Positions 23,643 to 35,199 are shown, counted from the stretch's first letter. The stretch: DNA of 64,000 bases from Megaustenia siamemsis (GCA_032433765.1 JAVIAB010000051.1:48513986-48577985); one strand, 5' to 3'. The notes: generated by a model not told the origin, from the letters alone. Translations and numbers: made by a program.

Positions 23643-23793
23643 GCCTTAAATGGCTACCTGATTTTTTCTAGGAAAATAAAGGGGCACGAGCGTAATATTG
23701 ACCACAATAACCCAAAAATCATGTGCTGAGGGTCTAAAAATATATGGTCACTAACACCACTTGGCGTGACGGGGATACTTTACTTTTTTTTTA
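23643..23793 (+). mobile_element. SINE family 1, 5'-truncated
   Basis: Only the 3' body is present, from AATGGCTACCTGATTTT through GACCACAATAACCC to GGCGTGACGGGGATACTTTAC. The tRNA-like promoter is absent, so the copy cannot be transcribed on its own. Confidence 0.85.
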
Positions 23794-23799
23794 CTACAC

Positions 23800-24168
23800 A
23801 GAAACAAGAAATTTGCAACAGGCGAGGTTAGCTGTTTAAAACAAACCATTAAAGCTACATACAGGAATTGCCAAAAGAGAAATGATACAATTAGAATTAT
23901 TGTTCTAATTACGCTCCCCTTCAAGTATTGTTTATTCTGGAAGAACCATTCGTATTTACTGGATCAGGCGAATCTCTACACAGCTATCTATCTCCACACA
24001 GTTATCATTCTCGCCACACAGCTGTCTGTCTCTATATAGCTATTTGTCTTCACACAGTTATCCAGTTTAAGCACATATATTATTTTTTCTGAAGAGTAAC
24101 GTTCCCTTGAGTACCATTAAATTTTATTTGGTGGGCCTTTAATCTGTCTTTATTATAGAGAAATTGAA
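23800..24168. other. No feature recognised
   Basis: Unique-looking DNA with a loosely repeated TCTCYACACAGCTATCT motif around 23,975-24,060. Confidence 0.5.
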
Positions 24169-24256
24169 AACTGCTAGAATAAAAATTTAGATAAGAGAAG
24201 GAGTATCTTGGTCTGCACCCTATGGGCCGGCTACGGCTCGAAAGGTCAATAGATAG
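24169..24256 (+). mobile_element. LINE 3' UTR tail fragment (family E)
   Basis: About 85 bp (AAACTGCTAGAATAAAAAT, then CCCTATGGGCCGGCTACGGC, CGAAAGGTCAATAGATAGAT) match the 3' end of the LINE inserted at 57,306 on the minus strand. The ATAG-type tail is shared. The conserved CCTATGGGCCGGYTACGG block is probably the 3' recognition region of this family. Confidence 0.75.
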
Positions 24257-24321
24257 ATTATAGAGAAAAGAGAAACCACACTAAACCTTTGCATAATTGT
24301 GAATATTTGAAAATTATTGTA

Positions 24322-24400
24322 TAGCTTGTTTCATAACTCGTGCCCAACTTTTAAAATCGATAGCTTTTTAACCGCTTGTTGTAAGTTGTTCAAAATTTGC
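24322..24400. repeat. Left terminal inverted repeat
   Basis: It aligns to the reverse complement of 26,329-26,407 along its length, about three quarters of bases matching by eye, including GTTTC, GCCCAAC and TAACCG. These repeats are the transposase binding and cleavage sites. Confidence 0.85.
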
Positions 24401-24697
24401 ATGTAAAGTTATAATGATTAGAACCCAACAGGGAATTAATTTCATTTAAAAAAAAACATTTGGTTATTATTGTTGCTTATTTGATTTATATAAATTTAAA
24501 ACGACCCATTGATGTAGTAAAAACTTAATGTTTACAGTATTTTAAGTTAAAAATAGCGAGTAAAAATCCATACACGGTAAAATTGACGTGTTTGCACGCT
24601 TTCGCCGTGGTTTTTTTGACACAATTAGACACTTGAGAAATTGTGTGTTCCATTTCCGTTCATTCATAGGTGTAGACGTGGAACGATAACATTTATC

Positions 24698-25975
24698 ATG
24701 AGTCTTAAAATGAAATTCTGCAGTTTACAAAACATCGCAATAAAAATGTATGACTATTTTTGCAAAGAGGCTAAACGAGGAAGATTATTTCATTCTTTAT
24801 AAAACCCTGAGAATAGGACAAGACACATTTTTGATTTATCTAAACGGTCATATAATCGCTGGATTCAAGCACGTGACCGTCAATGTTCAAAATATACAAA
24901 ATCACAAGGAAGAGCACAAATGTTGGATAATTTCGACAGTGAACTTATTAGAAGTGAAATTCGCAAAATGTTGGATATGAATGAAACTGTTACAATAAGA
25001 AAATTTAAAATTTCGCTGAAAAAGAACAACAGTATTGAAATATCAAAGTCTACATTATGGAGGAATGTGAGAGCTGCAGGCTTTACATTCAGAAAGTATT
25101 TCAATGGACGAAACATCATCTGTGAGAAGCCACATATAGTAGTCATGAGAAGTAAGTACTTACGTGAAGTAAAAGAGGTGCGCAAAAAAGGTTATGATAT
25201 TGTGTACTTGGATGAAACATGGATCAATGCTCACCACACTAACCAAAGGGAATGGCAGTCATCAGATGGAAAGATTAAGAGATTAATACCTAGCAGCAAA
25301 GGACAGCGCTTGATAATTGCTCATGCATGTAGTCGACAACATGGACTAATACAGAATGCAGAGCTCATTTTTCTTTCAAAATCCATAGACAATCGGGATT
25401 ATCACTCTGAGATGAATGGTCACATATTTAGACATTGGATTGAAAATTATGTTCTCCCATCACTAGATCGACCATCTTGCCTAATAATGGATAATGCAGC
25501 GTTCCACAACATTGTTGCACTTGAAGATAAAGTCCCGATGTCATCCAGTACAAAAGATGCTATTAAGATATGGCTCACAAAGGAGCACATACAATTTAAT
25601 AACATGTACTTAAAACCTGAATTACTATCTCTAGTAAAGCAAAAACAAAGGACAAAGGTTTTTCAAATAGATAAGATTATCCAAGAGCACGGTCATATAA
25701 GTTTGAGGCTGCCACCTTACCATGCTCATTTAAATCCAATAGAACTAATCTGGGCAAAATTAAAAGGGCAAGTGGCAGATGAAAATACAACATTCAAAAT
25801 ATGCGATGTAAAGACTCTTGCTAATCTCGCTTTAATAAATATAGACAAAGATTATTGGGCTAAATGTGAAGACCACGTCTCAAAACAGGAAGAGGAATAT
25901 TGGAAAAATGATGGTTTGTGGAATGTTCAACCCCAAACAGTTATTAATCTTTTAGACTCGTCTGATTCAGAATGA
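24698..25975 (+). pseudogene. Tc1/mariner-type DDE transposase with one N-terminal stop
   Basis: From ATG 24,698 the frame runs to 25,975 with a single TAA at 24,800-24,802; the uninterrupted part from ATG 24,920 is 351 residues. Numbering from 24,920, the catalytic triad is D98 in VYLDETW, D191 in IMDNAAFHN and E275 in LNPIELIW, preceded by PPYHAH. The second D to E distance is 83 residues, far longer than the 34-41 of classical Tc1/mariner, because a WLTKEHI...GHISLRL segment is inserted. The N-terminal part should hold the helix-turn-helix DNA-binding domain and is the part cut by the stop, unless that stop lies in an intron. The enzyme would excise and insert the element at TA. Confidence 0.85.
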
Positions 25976-26328
25976 AAGTATATAGCCCCCACAATGTTGG
26001 CCCCTATATTACCTTAAATTAGTTTAACAAACGGTCCTTTTCAGGACCACACAACTATGAAAATTGGACATACATGTATACCTTGATATTATCGTCCGTC
26101 CTCGAACTGAGAAGACAATAATTCTCCTGGCATTTCCCCATTACGGTCACGCCTTTACCTAGTGAAAATTAATCATAGACCAGCAACTACGGTAATTTCT
26201 ATTATTTAGGGGTTCACAATTTACAATTTTGACAAACATCAAAGAAATTCGCCGCTTTAAGAAAACTGCAGCTGCAAGATATTTGTTAAATATACATTTA
26301 AAGGGTCTTTTGCATTCTAATAACATTT

Positions 26329-26407
26329 GGAAAATTTCAACAGTTTTTAACAAACGGTTACTGAGCAATAGCGTTTTGATGTTGGGCAAGTGATTTGAAA
26401 CGAGCTA
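26329..26407. repeat. Right terminal inverted repeat
   Basis: Inverted partner of 24,322-24,400. The outermost bases CGAGCTA abut the TA target duplicate at 26,408. Confidence 0.85.
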
Positions 26408-26409
26408 TA

Positions 26410-27117
26410 GTTTTATTGCGATACCAACAAAGGGAAGATCACTCGTTTCTATTAAATACTTTATGTGCTTAAACTAGGAAATTACCATGGAGCATAATCA
26501 AATACAACTGAACATCAACAAAAATCGACATAATGGGTTGAAGAAGCAGTAACAGTTATAGAAATAGACCTTGCGCAAAAATCGTGCAGATTAACAACTT
26601 AAATGCCAGAGTAACGCATTTGGTCACAAACGATAGAAATAGTAACATGATTAAGTTAAGATAATACCAGGTCCTTGTTTGTTTTGAGTATATGTTATAC
26701 GTATTTCTACACTTTTATTTTACAGTTATGGGAATACATCTCATCCACATTTCTTAGAAACATTGTTCTCTTCTCATCTTACAAAACACTCAAACTAACA
26801 TGATCACTTTAGATTAAATTAGATCTGTTTCTGAAACGTATTACAATATTTACATTGTTATTTTAGGCTTGAAGTTGTTGCATTTCAAGAACTCTGAAAA
26901 CCGTCACTGTTCTTGACCTGATGTAAGGCATCATTTTACAGTGCCTCCTTTTTTAGGTTTCCTGTGGTTTCGATTTTCAAACAAAAGTTTTACCATTAAA
27001 AATTAATGTTATTCCTGACTTATACATATATATATATACTAAGCCATTAATTAAAAACTACCACTTTTATCTGTTTTCAGTCACATATAACTTTACATGG
27101 GTAATGATATTATTTTA
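26410..27117. other. No feature recognised
   Basis: AT-rich DNA downstream of the transposon, including a short TA run near 27,025. Confidence 0.55.
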
Positions 27118-27255
27118 ATGGTAAAGAATAACGGTACTGGCGCGGTGCTGATCAGGGTATCTGCAATAAATGTTTCAATGGTTGAAATTTAAGGTCACTA
27201 ACACTATATGCCGTGTACGCTACACTCCGATATATGATAAGGCATTTTTTTCTTA
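27118..27255 (+). mobile_element. Highly diverged SINE family 1 remnant
   Basis: A degraded match to the 3' body: TGGTAAAGAATAACGGTACT resembles GGAAAGTAAAGCGGCACGGG, and TAAGGTCACTAACACTATATG matches the TATGGTCACTAACACCATAT block. This is an old copy without a tRNA-like head. Confidence 0.6.
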
Positions 27256-27497
27256 TCGTTAAACAAAATATTTTATCAAAGTGAGTCAATCCTCTAATTC
27301 CTGTATCCACTATTACTCTCCTTGTTCCTCTTTGACACTAAAAGTTGGTTATGCTTCTCGAAATGTTGTATTTCAATTCTTGAAATCTAAAATTCATTTC
27401 TTTGTTTCTCACTAAAAAATATATTGATAATAATTGCTAGTTATTACCATGTGTATTAACCACCATATATATTTGTAATTTGGTATGTGAGCGTTTT

Positions 27498-27499
<2 letters not shown>

Positions 27500-27550
<51 letters not shown>
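27500..27550. repeat. (TA)n microsatellite
   Basis: An uninterrupted TA run of about 50 bp next to a LINE fragment. Confidence 0.97.
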
Positions 27551-27553
<3 letters not shown>

Positions 27554-27735
27554 CATCATCATCATGTGCCATACCTGTTGACGAAGGCGATCTTGTCCTT
27601 CCACAATCTTTTATCTACAGTGCATCTTATCGGTTCTGTTGTTGACTGTTTTCCATGCCACGACGCCAAGCTATTCAGTATTTTCTCTCTTTGTTATCCG
27701 CGATCTCTCGTTCCTTGTATCGTGCTAAGATTAAA
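27554..27735 (-). pseudogene. Short LINE 3' end (family D)
   Basis: The reverse complement matches the last ~180 bp of the copy at 19,430-19,797 (region encoding REK through the C-terminus), with an (ATG)n tail next to the TA microsatellite. Not functional. Confidence 0.72.
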
Positions 27736-27884
27736 ACACGTACCAGCCTGCTGTTCGTTTCTACCCTGACATATAGGACTAGACTGCATGTGGCAAGCAT
27801 GTTGAACGTTATTTACAAAATTCGCTTTGTCGCTTTACGCAACGTTAGGAAATTATGACTGATTAATCATCAAGTACTAAGCCT

Positions 27885-28205
27885 GCTGGCGTAGGTGATC
27901 ATGTCTCTCCACAACTTTCAATCACTACAGTTATTTATCATTTCTGTTGTTGACCTTCTGCCAAGCCATTCTCTTAAGCTGTCTGATATTTTTTCTCTTT
28001 GCTTCCCTCTATCTCTTCGTCCATCAATTTTTCCAGTTGTTACAATATATCCCAGTTGTTCTCTTCCCATTACATGGCCAAAAAATGAAGATTGTTTCTT
28101 CCTAATATTGGAAATTAGCTCTCCTTTTGCTTTGACCTCTTTCAGAACATCTTCATTGCTCTTCTTAGCTGTCCATGGTATTCTCAACATTATAATAGCC
28201 ATATA
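27885..28205 (-). pseudogene. LINE 3'-end fragment (family F)
   Basis: The minus-strand frame reads MLRIPWTAKKSNEDVLKEVK, KGELISNIRKKQSSFFGHVM, GRRDRGKQREKISDSL and WLGRRSTTEM. It closely matches the plus-strand copy at 48,975-49,440. It is related to family D but distinct at nearly every variable site. Only the C-terminal region is present. Confidence 0.8.
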
Positions 28206-28379
28206 ATAGGAACGCCTTAACATTTGAGTTGAAAATTTTTATTTTTGTATTTAACCTAATTTCTTTGGATTTCCATATGTTTTCCAGTGCAGGAGAAAAA
28301 GGCTAAATAGCTTTCATGTGCGTTGCCGTCGAAAAATTATGAACATCAAATAGCAGGACAAAGTAACCTACACTAATGT

Positions 28380-28850
28380 CTTACAGCGAGCCAAACTCCC
28401 ATCCATCATGGCAACAACGATGGAGTCATAACTAAAATGCCTGGAGCATGTAAGAAGAGTGGCAAATAAGTGTATTCCCAAACAAATATTGTTTGGCGAA
28501 TTTAAGGAAGGAAAGAAAGCAAAGGGCAGACGAGTGCAGGAATAAAAGGATATTTATAGGGCTTCCTTGAGTAAATACTCTTTCAGTGAATGAAACTGGG
28601 AAAATCAGGCTGCATATCATCACATAGAGAACAACACACAAAAAATCGACACAGCAACTTTTGAGGCAGTGCTGATATCAAATTCAGAAGACAAAAGGCG
28701 CAGAAGAAAGGAGACGACGTCAGGCACCACGAATATATCTTGTTCGTTCTGTGGAAGGATCTGCCTATCCAAAATTGGCAGATTCATCCACGAGAGAAGC
28801 TGTTCAGCAAAGCAGCATCCAGAATAATACAAAAACATTTTTTTGTTACC
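28380..28850 (+). pseudogene. LINE C-terminus with zinc-finger-like motif (family G)
   Basis: One plus-strand frame, with stops, reads LEHVRRVANKCIPKQILFGE, then FKEGKKAKGRRVQE, and ends CSFCGRICLSKIGRFIHERS. The last part is a CxxC...HxxxxC finger that closes the ORF of many animal endonuclease-reverse transcriptases. Interruptions show it is dead. Antisense frames here are shadows. Confidence 0.72.
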
Positions 28851-29355
28851 AAACTAGTGACTTATATATCATGATTGCTTGCTACCAACCGTCTGTAAAG
28901 ACGTCAAAGGCCATGTATATTACAATATCATTATTTGAACTGCGAGCTTTCAGGACGCGGTTACTTGAAAAAATACTTGTATTAGCAGGCAAAAGATACA
29001 AGAAATCAAACTTGGTATGCACTTTTTGATATATTTGATTTGATCGTAAATTTTAGTACTATAACCAATACGAAATGGCTCCACAAACCGAAATTCATGA
29101 ATAGCTAATCTCCATCTATAGAAAATCTGAAGGAATTAACCTTCAAACCACTACTTGAAGTTGAAAGTAGCGACAACGATTTTATCAATGGGTTGTTCTA
29201 TACACCGGTATTCTTAGGTCCTTTCAAGTCTAACATTTTCTTTATGGCGTTTTTCTGTATGTTAGTTTCTATTTACTAGATATAACTGTGCTTATGTTAT
29301 AAACTGTAGGTCATTGTTATGACAACAGGCGCGTAAATAATAATCTGCACACAGT
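28851..29355. other. No feature recognised
   Basis: AT-rich DNA following the LINE fragment. Confidence 0.55.
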
Positions 29356-29358
29356 GAC

Positions 29359-29359
<1 letters not shown>

Positions 29360-29400
<41 letters not shown>
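29360..29400. repeat. (TA)n microsatellite
   Basis: A TA run of about 40 bp. Confidence 0.96.
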
Positions 29401-29402
<2 letters not shown>

Positions 29403-29860
29403 TTAGTGTAAATAGTACCTCTACTAGGTCAAACAGATCTTTGCTCAATCCTCTTTCCATGGTTCACGGCGTCCTAGTACTTTAATGAAAGATGTGTTGA
29501 TACAGTGAAAAACGAAGACCAGTAACATACGTAAATAGTAGACACAAATAACCAGTGACAAATATTTGTTACTGATGGAAACTAAAGCAGAGATGAAAAT
29601 AAATTACTTAGAAAATTACAGTAAAAATGCCAGTGGTTTGTTTGAAGTTCCTGCATAAGACAATTATTAAAAACGTGGTATTTTAGTGTATACTTTCTAA
29701 CGATGCTTTTATTCAACTAGTGTTTCATTTAAATTGTATTTTTATGTATTTGTTCTTTATTTCTTTCTTTTTTGCCTTTCTTTTATTTTCTTTCTTTCTT
29801 TTTTTCTTGTCTTTGCTTTCTTTCTTTCCGTCTATCTTTTTCTTTCTTTCTTTCATCACT
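29401..29860. other. No gene; CTTT-rich low-complexity tract
   Basis: A (CTTT)-rich region at about 29,755-29,860 yields F/S/L-rich frames. It may be the 3' tail of the adjoining minus-strand LINE remnant. Confidence 0.6.
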
Positions 29861-29869
29861 CCCTCTTGT

Positions 29870-30900
29870 ATATGTTTGAGTGTGCAGGGAGATGCAAAGT
29901 GCTCGGTCTCGCCCTCTTGGCGGCTTCAGTCATTGCTAATTGATTTTGTTGTAGTATTTCTGTGATGTTATATGTCAGTTTCATTATGAGTCCGCCTCTT
30001 GCTCTTCTCCCTTCTTCTCTTTCAAAATATGTTTTGTATGAAACGGAATAGCACTGCATTCTTTCTAGATTGGTTCAATGCCGACTCTTTCTCTTATATA
30101 TCTTAATATCATTTCTTACTCTGTCTTTTCTGAGACATCTCATCTCTGCGGTGACAAGCTTTCCTTAATGCTTGCTTTCACTAAAGTGACCATGTTTGAC
30201 ATAAGGTGTAAGATGTTTTCTTGGTGGTAATAGGTGCTGCTTTGTGTTGAAGTTTAAGGGATAGCTGTCCAAATATTCGGTTTGTCTTGTTTTATCGGAT
30301 GCCTAGTTCTTTATCAATTTGACCATCTTCAGACAATGTGGTTTCCAGATATTTAAAGTTTGTTACTTGTTTTATAACTTGGTGTTCTATAGCTATGTTT
30401 AATGTTTTCTTTTGTCTTCCTATTGATAAGACTTCTGTTCTTGTTCGTTTCTTATTTTCGTTTTATTAATTTTACATTCGTCATTCAAGGATAATCGATG
30501 TTGATGCTTTTATTCGAAAGCCTTTAGGCTGGTCGTCATCAAACGACATTTCGTTTATATCCTCACTTTCTCATTTGGCATTCTTGCATATTTTGTCAGT
30601 GTAAGTGATAAACAAGAGTGATGACAACACGCCCCGTGTCATACTACAGACGTTACTTCGAATGGTTTTAATTTAACAACAATTCTGCAGTTACCGTAAA
30701 ATCTCTTTGAACATCTAATAAGGTGGTCATATAACCTGTAATGAGCTAATGTTTGCCATAATTTTTTTTTATCCGCCCTATCGAAAGTTTTCTCTTGGTC
30801 CACAAATGCTATGCAGGTATGCTTGTTGTATCCTGTGTTCTTCTCTACTAGCTGCCTGAGTGTAAATATTGCATCTGTGCAGTTCCTTTATTTTCTTAAC
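29870..30900 (-). pseudogene. Degenerate LINE reverse transcriptase
   Basis: On the minus strand near 30,770-30,900, RNCTDAIFTLRQLVEKNTGY and CIAFVDQEKTFDR match the central reverse-transcriptase block of the LINE at 20,962. Downstream, KYLETTLSEDGQIDKE recalls the FKYLGA..EDGKLDRE block. Many stops and frameshifts separate these islands. It is related to, but much older than, the 20,962 copy. Confidence 0.75.
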
Positions 30901-31175
30901 CCCCATCTGTTCTTTTGAACATACAATTATGATGGTATAAACTCTTCTGTTAAAACAGTGTTGCATAACAAAACATCAATGTTTTATCAAACCCAAGCTA
31001 TTCGGTGCTTTATATCTACAGTTGCAAGTGATGAATGCAAGCCTATGACGCAAACTGAGCTCATAAAATACCATTCATTGAGAAGAAATGCTACAAAATA
31101 ATCGCTAAAATTGTGTATTCAGAACAAAAAAAAGAACACGAATATCTTAAGAGAGAACAACATAAACAAATGATT
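30901..31175. other. No feature recognised
   Basis: AT-rich spacer. Confidence 0.45.
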
Positions 31176-31445
31176 ACGTTCGCCCGATGGCTAAAGTATT
31201 CTAGAGTATTCGTAAACTGTAGAATTCCTCTTCGTCAACCGCCCTTAAAAGGACGTTAAGTGGACGTGTCTGCGTTCTGTTGTGGTTTTCAGCATAACTG
31301 TTATATTTGCGCCTTTCGGCCCAACACATCCGACTTTAGCACGATATTTTTGAGTACCGGGTTGTCTTCCCTCTTCGGTCCCTGCTCGCTTGGCCAGACT
31401 AGACAAGTTAGTCTGTTACTACAGGCACCGCGGAGATGTCAGTTT
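31176..31445 (+). repeat. Unclassified interspersed repeat, copy 1
   Basis: About 270 bp from CGTTCGCCCGATGGCTAAAG to CACCGCGGAGA, found again inverted at 49,860-50,128 with few differences. It contains a less AT-rich stretch (TTTCGGCCCAACACATCCGA). No RNA polymerase III boxes or protein motif were recognised; it could be part of a larger unlisted element. Confidence 0.85.
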
Positions 31446-31519
31446 CTGAAAGTGACAAACAACTCCGAGAGAGCGAGACTAAAAGACCAGAAATTATTTA
31501 GAGAACACTCTCCTTGAAT

Positions 31520-32340
31520 CAGAGAACACATAACGACAACAAGAAACATATTGCGCGACCTGTATATTATTGACCTGATGCTCCTATGACAATCAAGTTA
31601 ATTTACTATTGTTCTAATACATTTTTATATTTTGTTTCACACTTATTTTATTTCGTGCATTCCCTTCCTGTGTTACTCACGAGAAAATTAGTATTAAATT
31701 TCCGTACCTCCTGCAGCCGTTGGATCGGCCCCCATGAAGCCGCAGTCATTTTTGAATGTCATGATTTATTTATACAATACACCGTTTAAAGATCGTATGA
31801 AATATTCCTTCATTTCTTTGTCGAAATCAGTTATTCCATTCTTCTTATGTCGCGATTTTCCTCCGTTATCATTATTTATATTACATGTATATGATTTCCA
31901 TCGCCATTTATGCACGTCTTTATCTCACAGTTACTCGCTCCTTCTTGCTTGTTCAGTGCAAACGTTTCCTAAAATGTCTATCTTCTGTTCTAATTTGCTG
32001 CAATGTTTCTATTGCTTTTGTTAATTAACATTCACTCTTTCCTGTTTGTTTTATGTCTGGAGGTCGTAATAAAAGATGAATATAGGTCAAAATTAATCGA
32101 CCAGAAAATGAGCTACCAATCTCTTGAATAGCTGATTATTGGCTGCGATCCTTACTCTCTGGTCTAGTCACAAAGTCATGATAGGTTTCATTGTAATGCT
32201 TCCGTCCAACATAAACGTTTATTGTTACTTGTTGTTGCTTGTCTCTTTTCGTTTCCAAGCAATTATAACATTCGTATTTTTTTATGTTCAACATGTCCTC
32301 AACAAAGTGGGATCTTGAACTGTGTGAGACTTTGTTTCTG
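31520..32340. other. No feature recognised
   Basis: AT-rich DNA upstream of the 37-bp minisatellite. Confidence 0.55.
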
Positions 32341-32452
32341 TTGTCACATGAGAAGAGTAAATGAGTTTACACAAACAAATATGAGAAGAGTATATGAATT
32401 TACAGACAAATAAGTATGAGAAGAGTATATGAGTTCACACACAAACAGATAT
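32340..32452. repeat. ~37-bp minisatellite, block 1
   Basis: Three units of the type ATATGAGAAGAGTATATGAG plus TTYACACACAAACA. The array resumes at 33,623 and again at 35,200, so it is one array split by two LINE insertions. Confidence 0.88.
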
Positions 32453-33622
32453 CTCTCTCTCTGTCACCGATCAAGACTCAATCAGAGTAGGATTCCAGAC
32501 TCTCTCATGAAGTCAGCTGTCTGTTTAAGCGAATCGATTGCCCCATATAGTTTTTGTTTTTTTCCAGGGAGGTGGGCGTGGACCACATTGCTCTTCTCAG
32601 GTCTGTGTACTGGGGGCAATCCTGTAGAACATGTTTTGTAGTCATATTGTCCAGTGTACAGTGGCATAGGTTGGTTGTACCTATTTTGAATTTGGTGAAC
32701 ATGTGATTTCTCATTCTATTGTGGCCAGTGCGTAGGCGAAGTATGATGACTTGATCCCTCCTTGATAGTTGGTGGTATCCGTCACTCTCGTTATGCTTTG
32801 GGTGTTCTCGTTTCCATTTTTCATGATACTGACCCTTGAGGATGGATTTGGCTTCATCATAACTGAGCGGATAGTTCTCTTGTGGTAATCTCCCTCCCTC
32901 TTTAGCTAATTTGTCTGCGCGTTCGTTCCCGTGTATATTACAGTGTGATGGTATCCACTGAATGACTACTCTCTGGAAGTTATTACATAGTTGGTCCAGG
33001 GTTGTTCTCAAGTCATCTAGTTCATTGTTCTTACGGCTTTTTAGAGCTGATAATACTGACAGTTAATCAGTCAGAATCACCAATTTATTGTGCATGTTAT
33101 TTTTGTGTTGAGTAGCCAGTGTTGCAGCATCTCTGATGGCCTCAGTTTCTGCTTTACAGTTGTTCGAGTATTTATTTTCCAGTAGCTATTGACTTGGTGA
33201 TCTCGTCCTGATTATTCAGCGTCAAGAACACACCTCCCCTTCCAATTCTGGTGGCATTTGTAGCAGAGCCATCTGTGTATATGTGGGAACCAAGAGTCCT
33301 GTGAGTAGGTATCGTGTATGTGTTTTTTTGCTACGTGTTTTCTTTCTGTGTCTGATTGGGTGCATTTTTTCATGATTCCTGTTATATTTTCCCTTAAGTT
33401 CTGGTATTTTATGCTTTCCATGAGGAGACATATCATATAGGGTTTCGATATTGTTTGGGAAAGTACTGAGTCTCCAGTAGTTAGTTCATTGGCAATTGCG
33501 AAGCTGCTCCTCTTTAGTCGTATAATTCCGGAATCAGTTATTCTTTGGTGCATGGGGTGGCTAAGGAGCCTTCTATATTTCTCCGCTTGTTGCAATACTT
33601 TAGTGACCCGTCTGTCTTCTAA
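32453..33622 (-). mobile_element. RNase H-bearing LINE fragment inserted in the minisatellite
   Basis: A 1.17-kb 5'-truncated insertion flanked by a perfect 14-bp duplication ACACAAACAGATAT (32,439-32,452 and 33,623-33,636). On the minus strand it ends with an (AG)n tail. It encodes the region after the reverse transcriptase, the RNase H domain and a C-terminal Cys/His motif, as in Jockey/I-type LINEs that carry RNase H. Confidence 0.88.
32505..33622 (-). pseudogene. LINE RNase H domain and C-terminal CCHC-like motif
   Basis: The upstream part (33,212-33,622) reads VLQQAEKYRRLLSHPMHQRI and, after a frame change, SHIYTDGSATNATRIGRGGV, where YTDGSA holds the first RNase H catalytic Asp. The next frame (32,505-33,011) reads VIQWIPSHCNIHGNERADKL, the C-terminal RNase H block with its Asp, then LRTGHNRMRNHM and CHCTLDNMTTKHVLQDCPQY, a Cys/His cluster. 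At least one frameshift and stops split the domain, so it is inactive. It would have degraded the RNA strand during reverse transcription. Confidence 0.85.
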
Positions 33623-33744
33623 ACACAAACAGATATGAGAAGAGTATAAGAGTTTACACACAAACAAAAATGAGAAGAGTAAATGGGTTTACACACAACC
33701 AAATATGAGAAGAGTAAATGATTTGCACACACAAAAATATCATT
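33623..33744. repeat. ~37-bp minisatellite, block 2
   Basis: Three units continuing block 1, from the second copy of the target duplication to the next LINE. Confidence 0.87.
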
Positions 33745-33790
33745 CTCATTGAGTGCCATCTCCACAACGAAGGTTGGCTACCATGGAGCG

Positions 33791-34200
33791 TCATTCTGCT
33801 CTGTCTCTTGCTTTGATGGTGCAGGTTATCATAGGCTGATTTGTCCATCTTTTGATGTTACTCGTCCATGTTAGTCTTGGTCTGCCTCTGCCTCTTTTAC
33901 CTTGTATTTTCCCCTCCAGGATTACTTTTAGTAGGCGGTTGTGTCTTTTAACATGACCCAAAAATCGCATGTGTCTTGTTTGAATTGTGTTAAGTAGTTC
34001 TCTTTTCATTTTTAGTTGTTTTAAGACTTCGTCTTTTGTTTTCTTTTCCTTCCATCCAATTCTACCTATTCTTCTATATATCCACATTTCAAAGGCTCCA
34101 ATTCACTGTTTTGTTTTCTTGTCTAATGTCCATGTTTCTGCACCGTATAGGAATATTGAGAAGATGTAACATTTTGCTATTCTTAGTTTTAGCCCAGGTG
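33791..34200 (-). pseudogene. LINE family C C-terminal region
   Basis: MWIYRRIGRIGWKEKKTKDE, then MRFLGHVKRHNRLLKVIL and GKIQGKRGRGRPRLTW. It continues the protein of 34,470-35,190 across the nested SINE and ends near 33,745. Confidence 0.82.
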
Positions 34201-34212
34201 TTATTTGTTTTG

Positions 34213-34466
34213 GAGCCGCGATAGCTCAGTGGTTAGTGAACTGAACTACAAAGGACAAGGGGTAGGGTTCGATCCCAACCGACGTCTTCCGATTTCACTC
34301 AGCCTTAAATGGGTACCGGATTTTTTTCTGGGAAAGTAAAGCGGCACGGGCGTAATACCGACCACATTACCCCAAAAATCATGTGCCGTAGGTCTGTAAA
34401 ATTTATGGTCACTAACACCATATTACCTATATGCCGCCACTTGGCGTGACGGGAAAGTTTACTTTT
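34213..34466 (+). mobile_element. SINE family 1 nested in a LINE
   Basis: A complete copy with TAGCTCAGTGG and GGTTCGATCCC boxes, flanked by a perfect 12-bp duplication TTATTTGTTTTG (34,201-34,212 and 34,467-34,478). It splits LINE family C, so it is younger than that LINE. Confidence 0.94.
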
Positions 34467-34469
34467 TTA

Positions 34470-35190
34470 TTTGTTTTGATGTTAGTATGTTCTTCATGAC
34501 ATTAAAATTACTTTTTGCCATTCCTATTCTTTTGTTTATTTCAGTTGTACATTTTCCATCATTGGTTATGGTATATCCAAGGTAGTTGTAGTTATGAACT
34601 GTCTCCAGGTCTATTTCTTCAATTTTGATATACATTTGTGGGTTTTGAGTATTTCCTTTGTTTATGATCATAGTTTTAGTCTTTTTGATATTCATATCTA
34701 GTCCATATTTTTTGCTTATTATGTTTATTTCATTAAGTAATTGTTGTAGATCTTTAGGATTTCTGCTAGTAGTATAGTATCATCAGCATATCTTAGGTTA
34801 TTGATTATATTTCCATTAATTTGTAGGCCTGGCATCTCTATGATGTTTTTAAAGATTTTCTCAGTGTATAGACTGAACAAGCTTGGTGATAGAATGCATC
34901 CCTGTCTTACTCCTCTTTTTATATCAATATGTGTAGAGTTCTCTTTGTTATATTTTATTACTGATGTTTGCTCCCAGTATAGATTACATATTAGTCTATG
35001 TCCATGTCATCTAGATGTATCTCTTTTAGGCATTCTATAAGCTGTTTGTTGTGTACTCTATCAAAAGCTTTGGTGTAGTATATGAAGCAGGCATATATTG
35101 GTTTGTTTACTTCTGTATACTTTTCAATTAATGTTCTCATGCAGAATATGACTTCTTTTGTCCCGCTATTTTTTTCTAAATCCAAATTGC
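34470..35190 (-). pseudogene. LINE family C reverse transcriptase, degraded
   Basis: IYACFIYYTKAFDRVHNKQL matches the first catalytic block (usually FIDYxKAFD). Further down, NYLGYTITNDGKCTTEINKR matches the YLG...DG block after the YADD motif. Stops and frame changes lie between. It is the same family as the short C copies at 2,404, 3,940 and 12,896 and gives their upstream identity. Confidence 0.8.
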
Positions 35191-35199
35191 TGTTACAAA

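Larger units (their letters stand above)
24322..26407 (+). mobile_element. Tc1/mariner-superfamily transposon, ~2.1 kb
   Basis: An almost complete DNA transposon. It is bounded by TA at 24,320-24,321 and 26,408-26,409, with 79-bp imperfect inverted repeats at 24,322-24,400 and 26,329-26,407 starting TAGCTYGTTTCA. It contains one transposase frame. TA target duplication and a DDE_3-type transposase define the superfamily. Confidence 0.87.
33745..35195 (-). mobile_element. LINE family C, long copy split by a SINE
   Basis: A minus-strand LINE copy of about 1.2 kb excluding a nested SINE at 34,213-34,466. It runs from the reverse-transcriptase region (35,195) to the GRGRPR tail and ATG-type 3' end (33,745), inside the 37-bp minisatellite. 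Confidence 0.85.
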
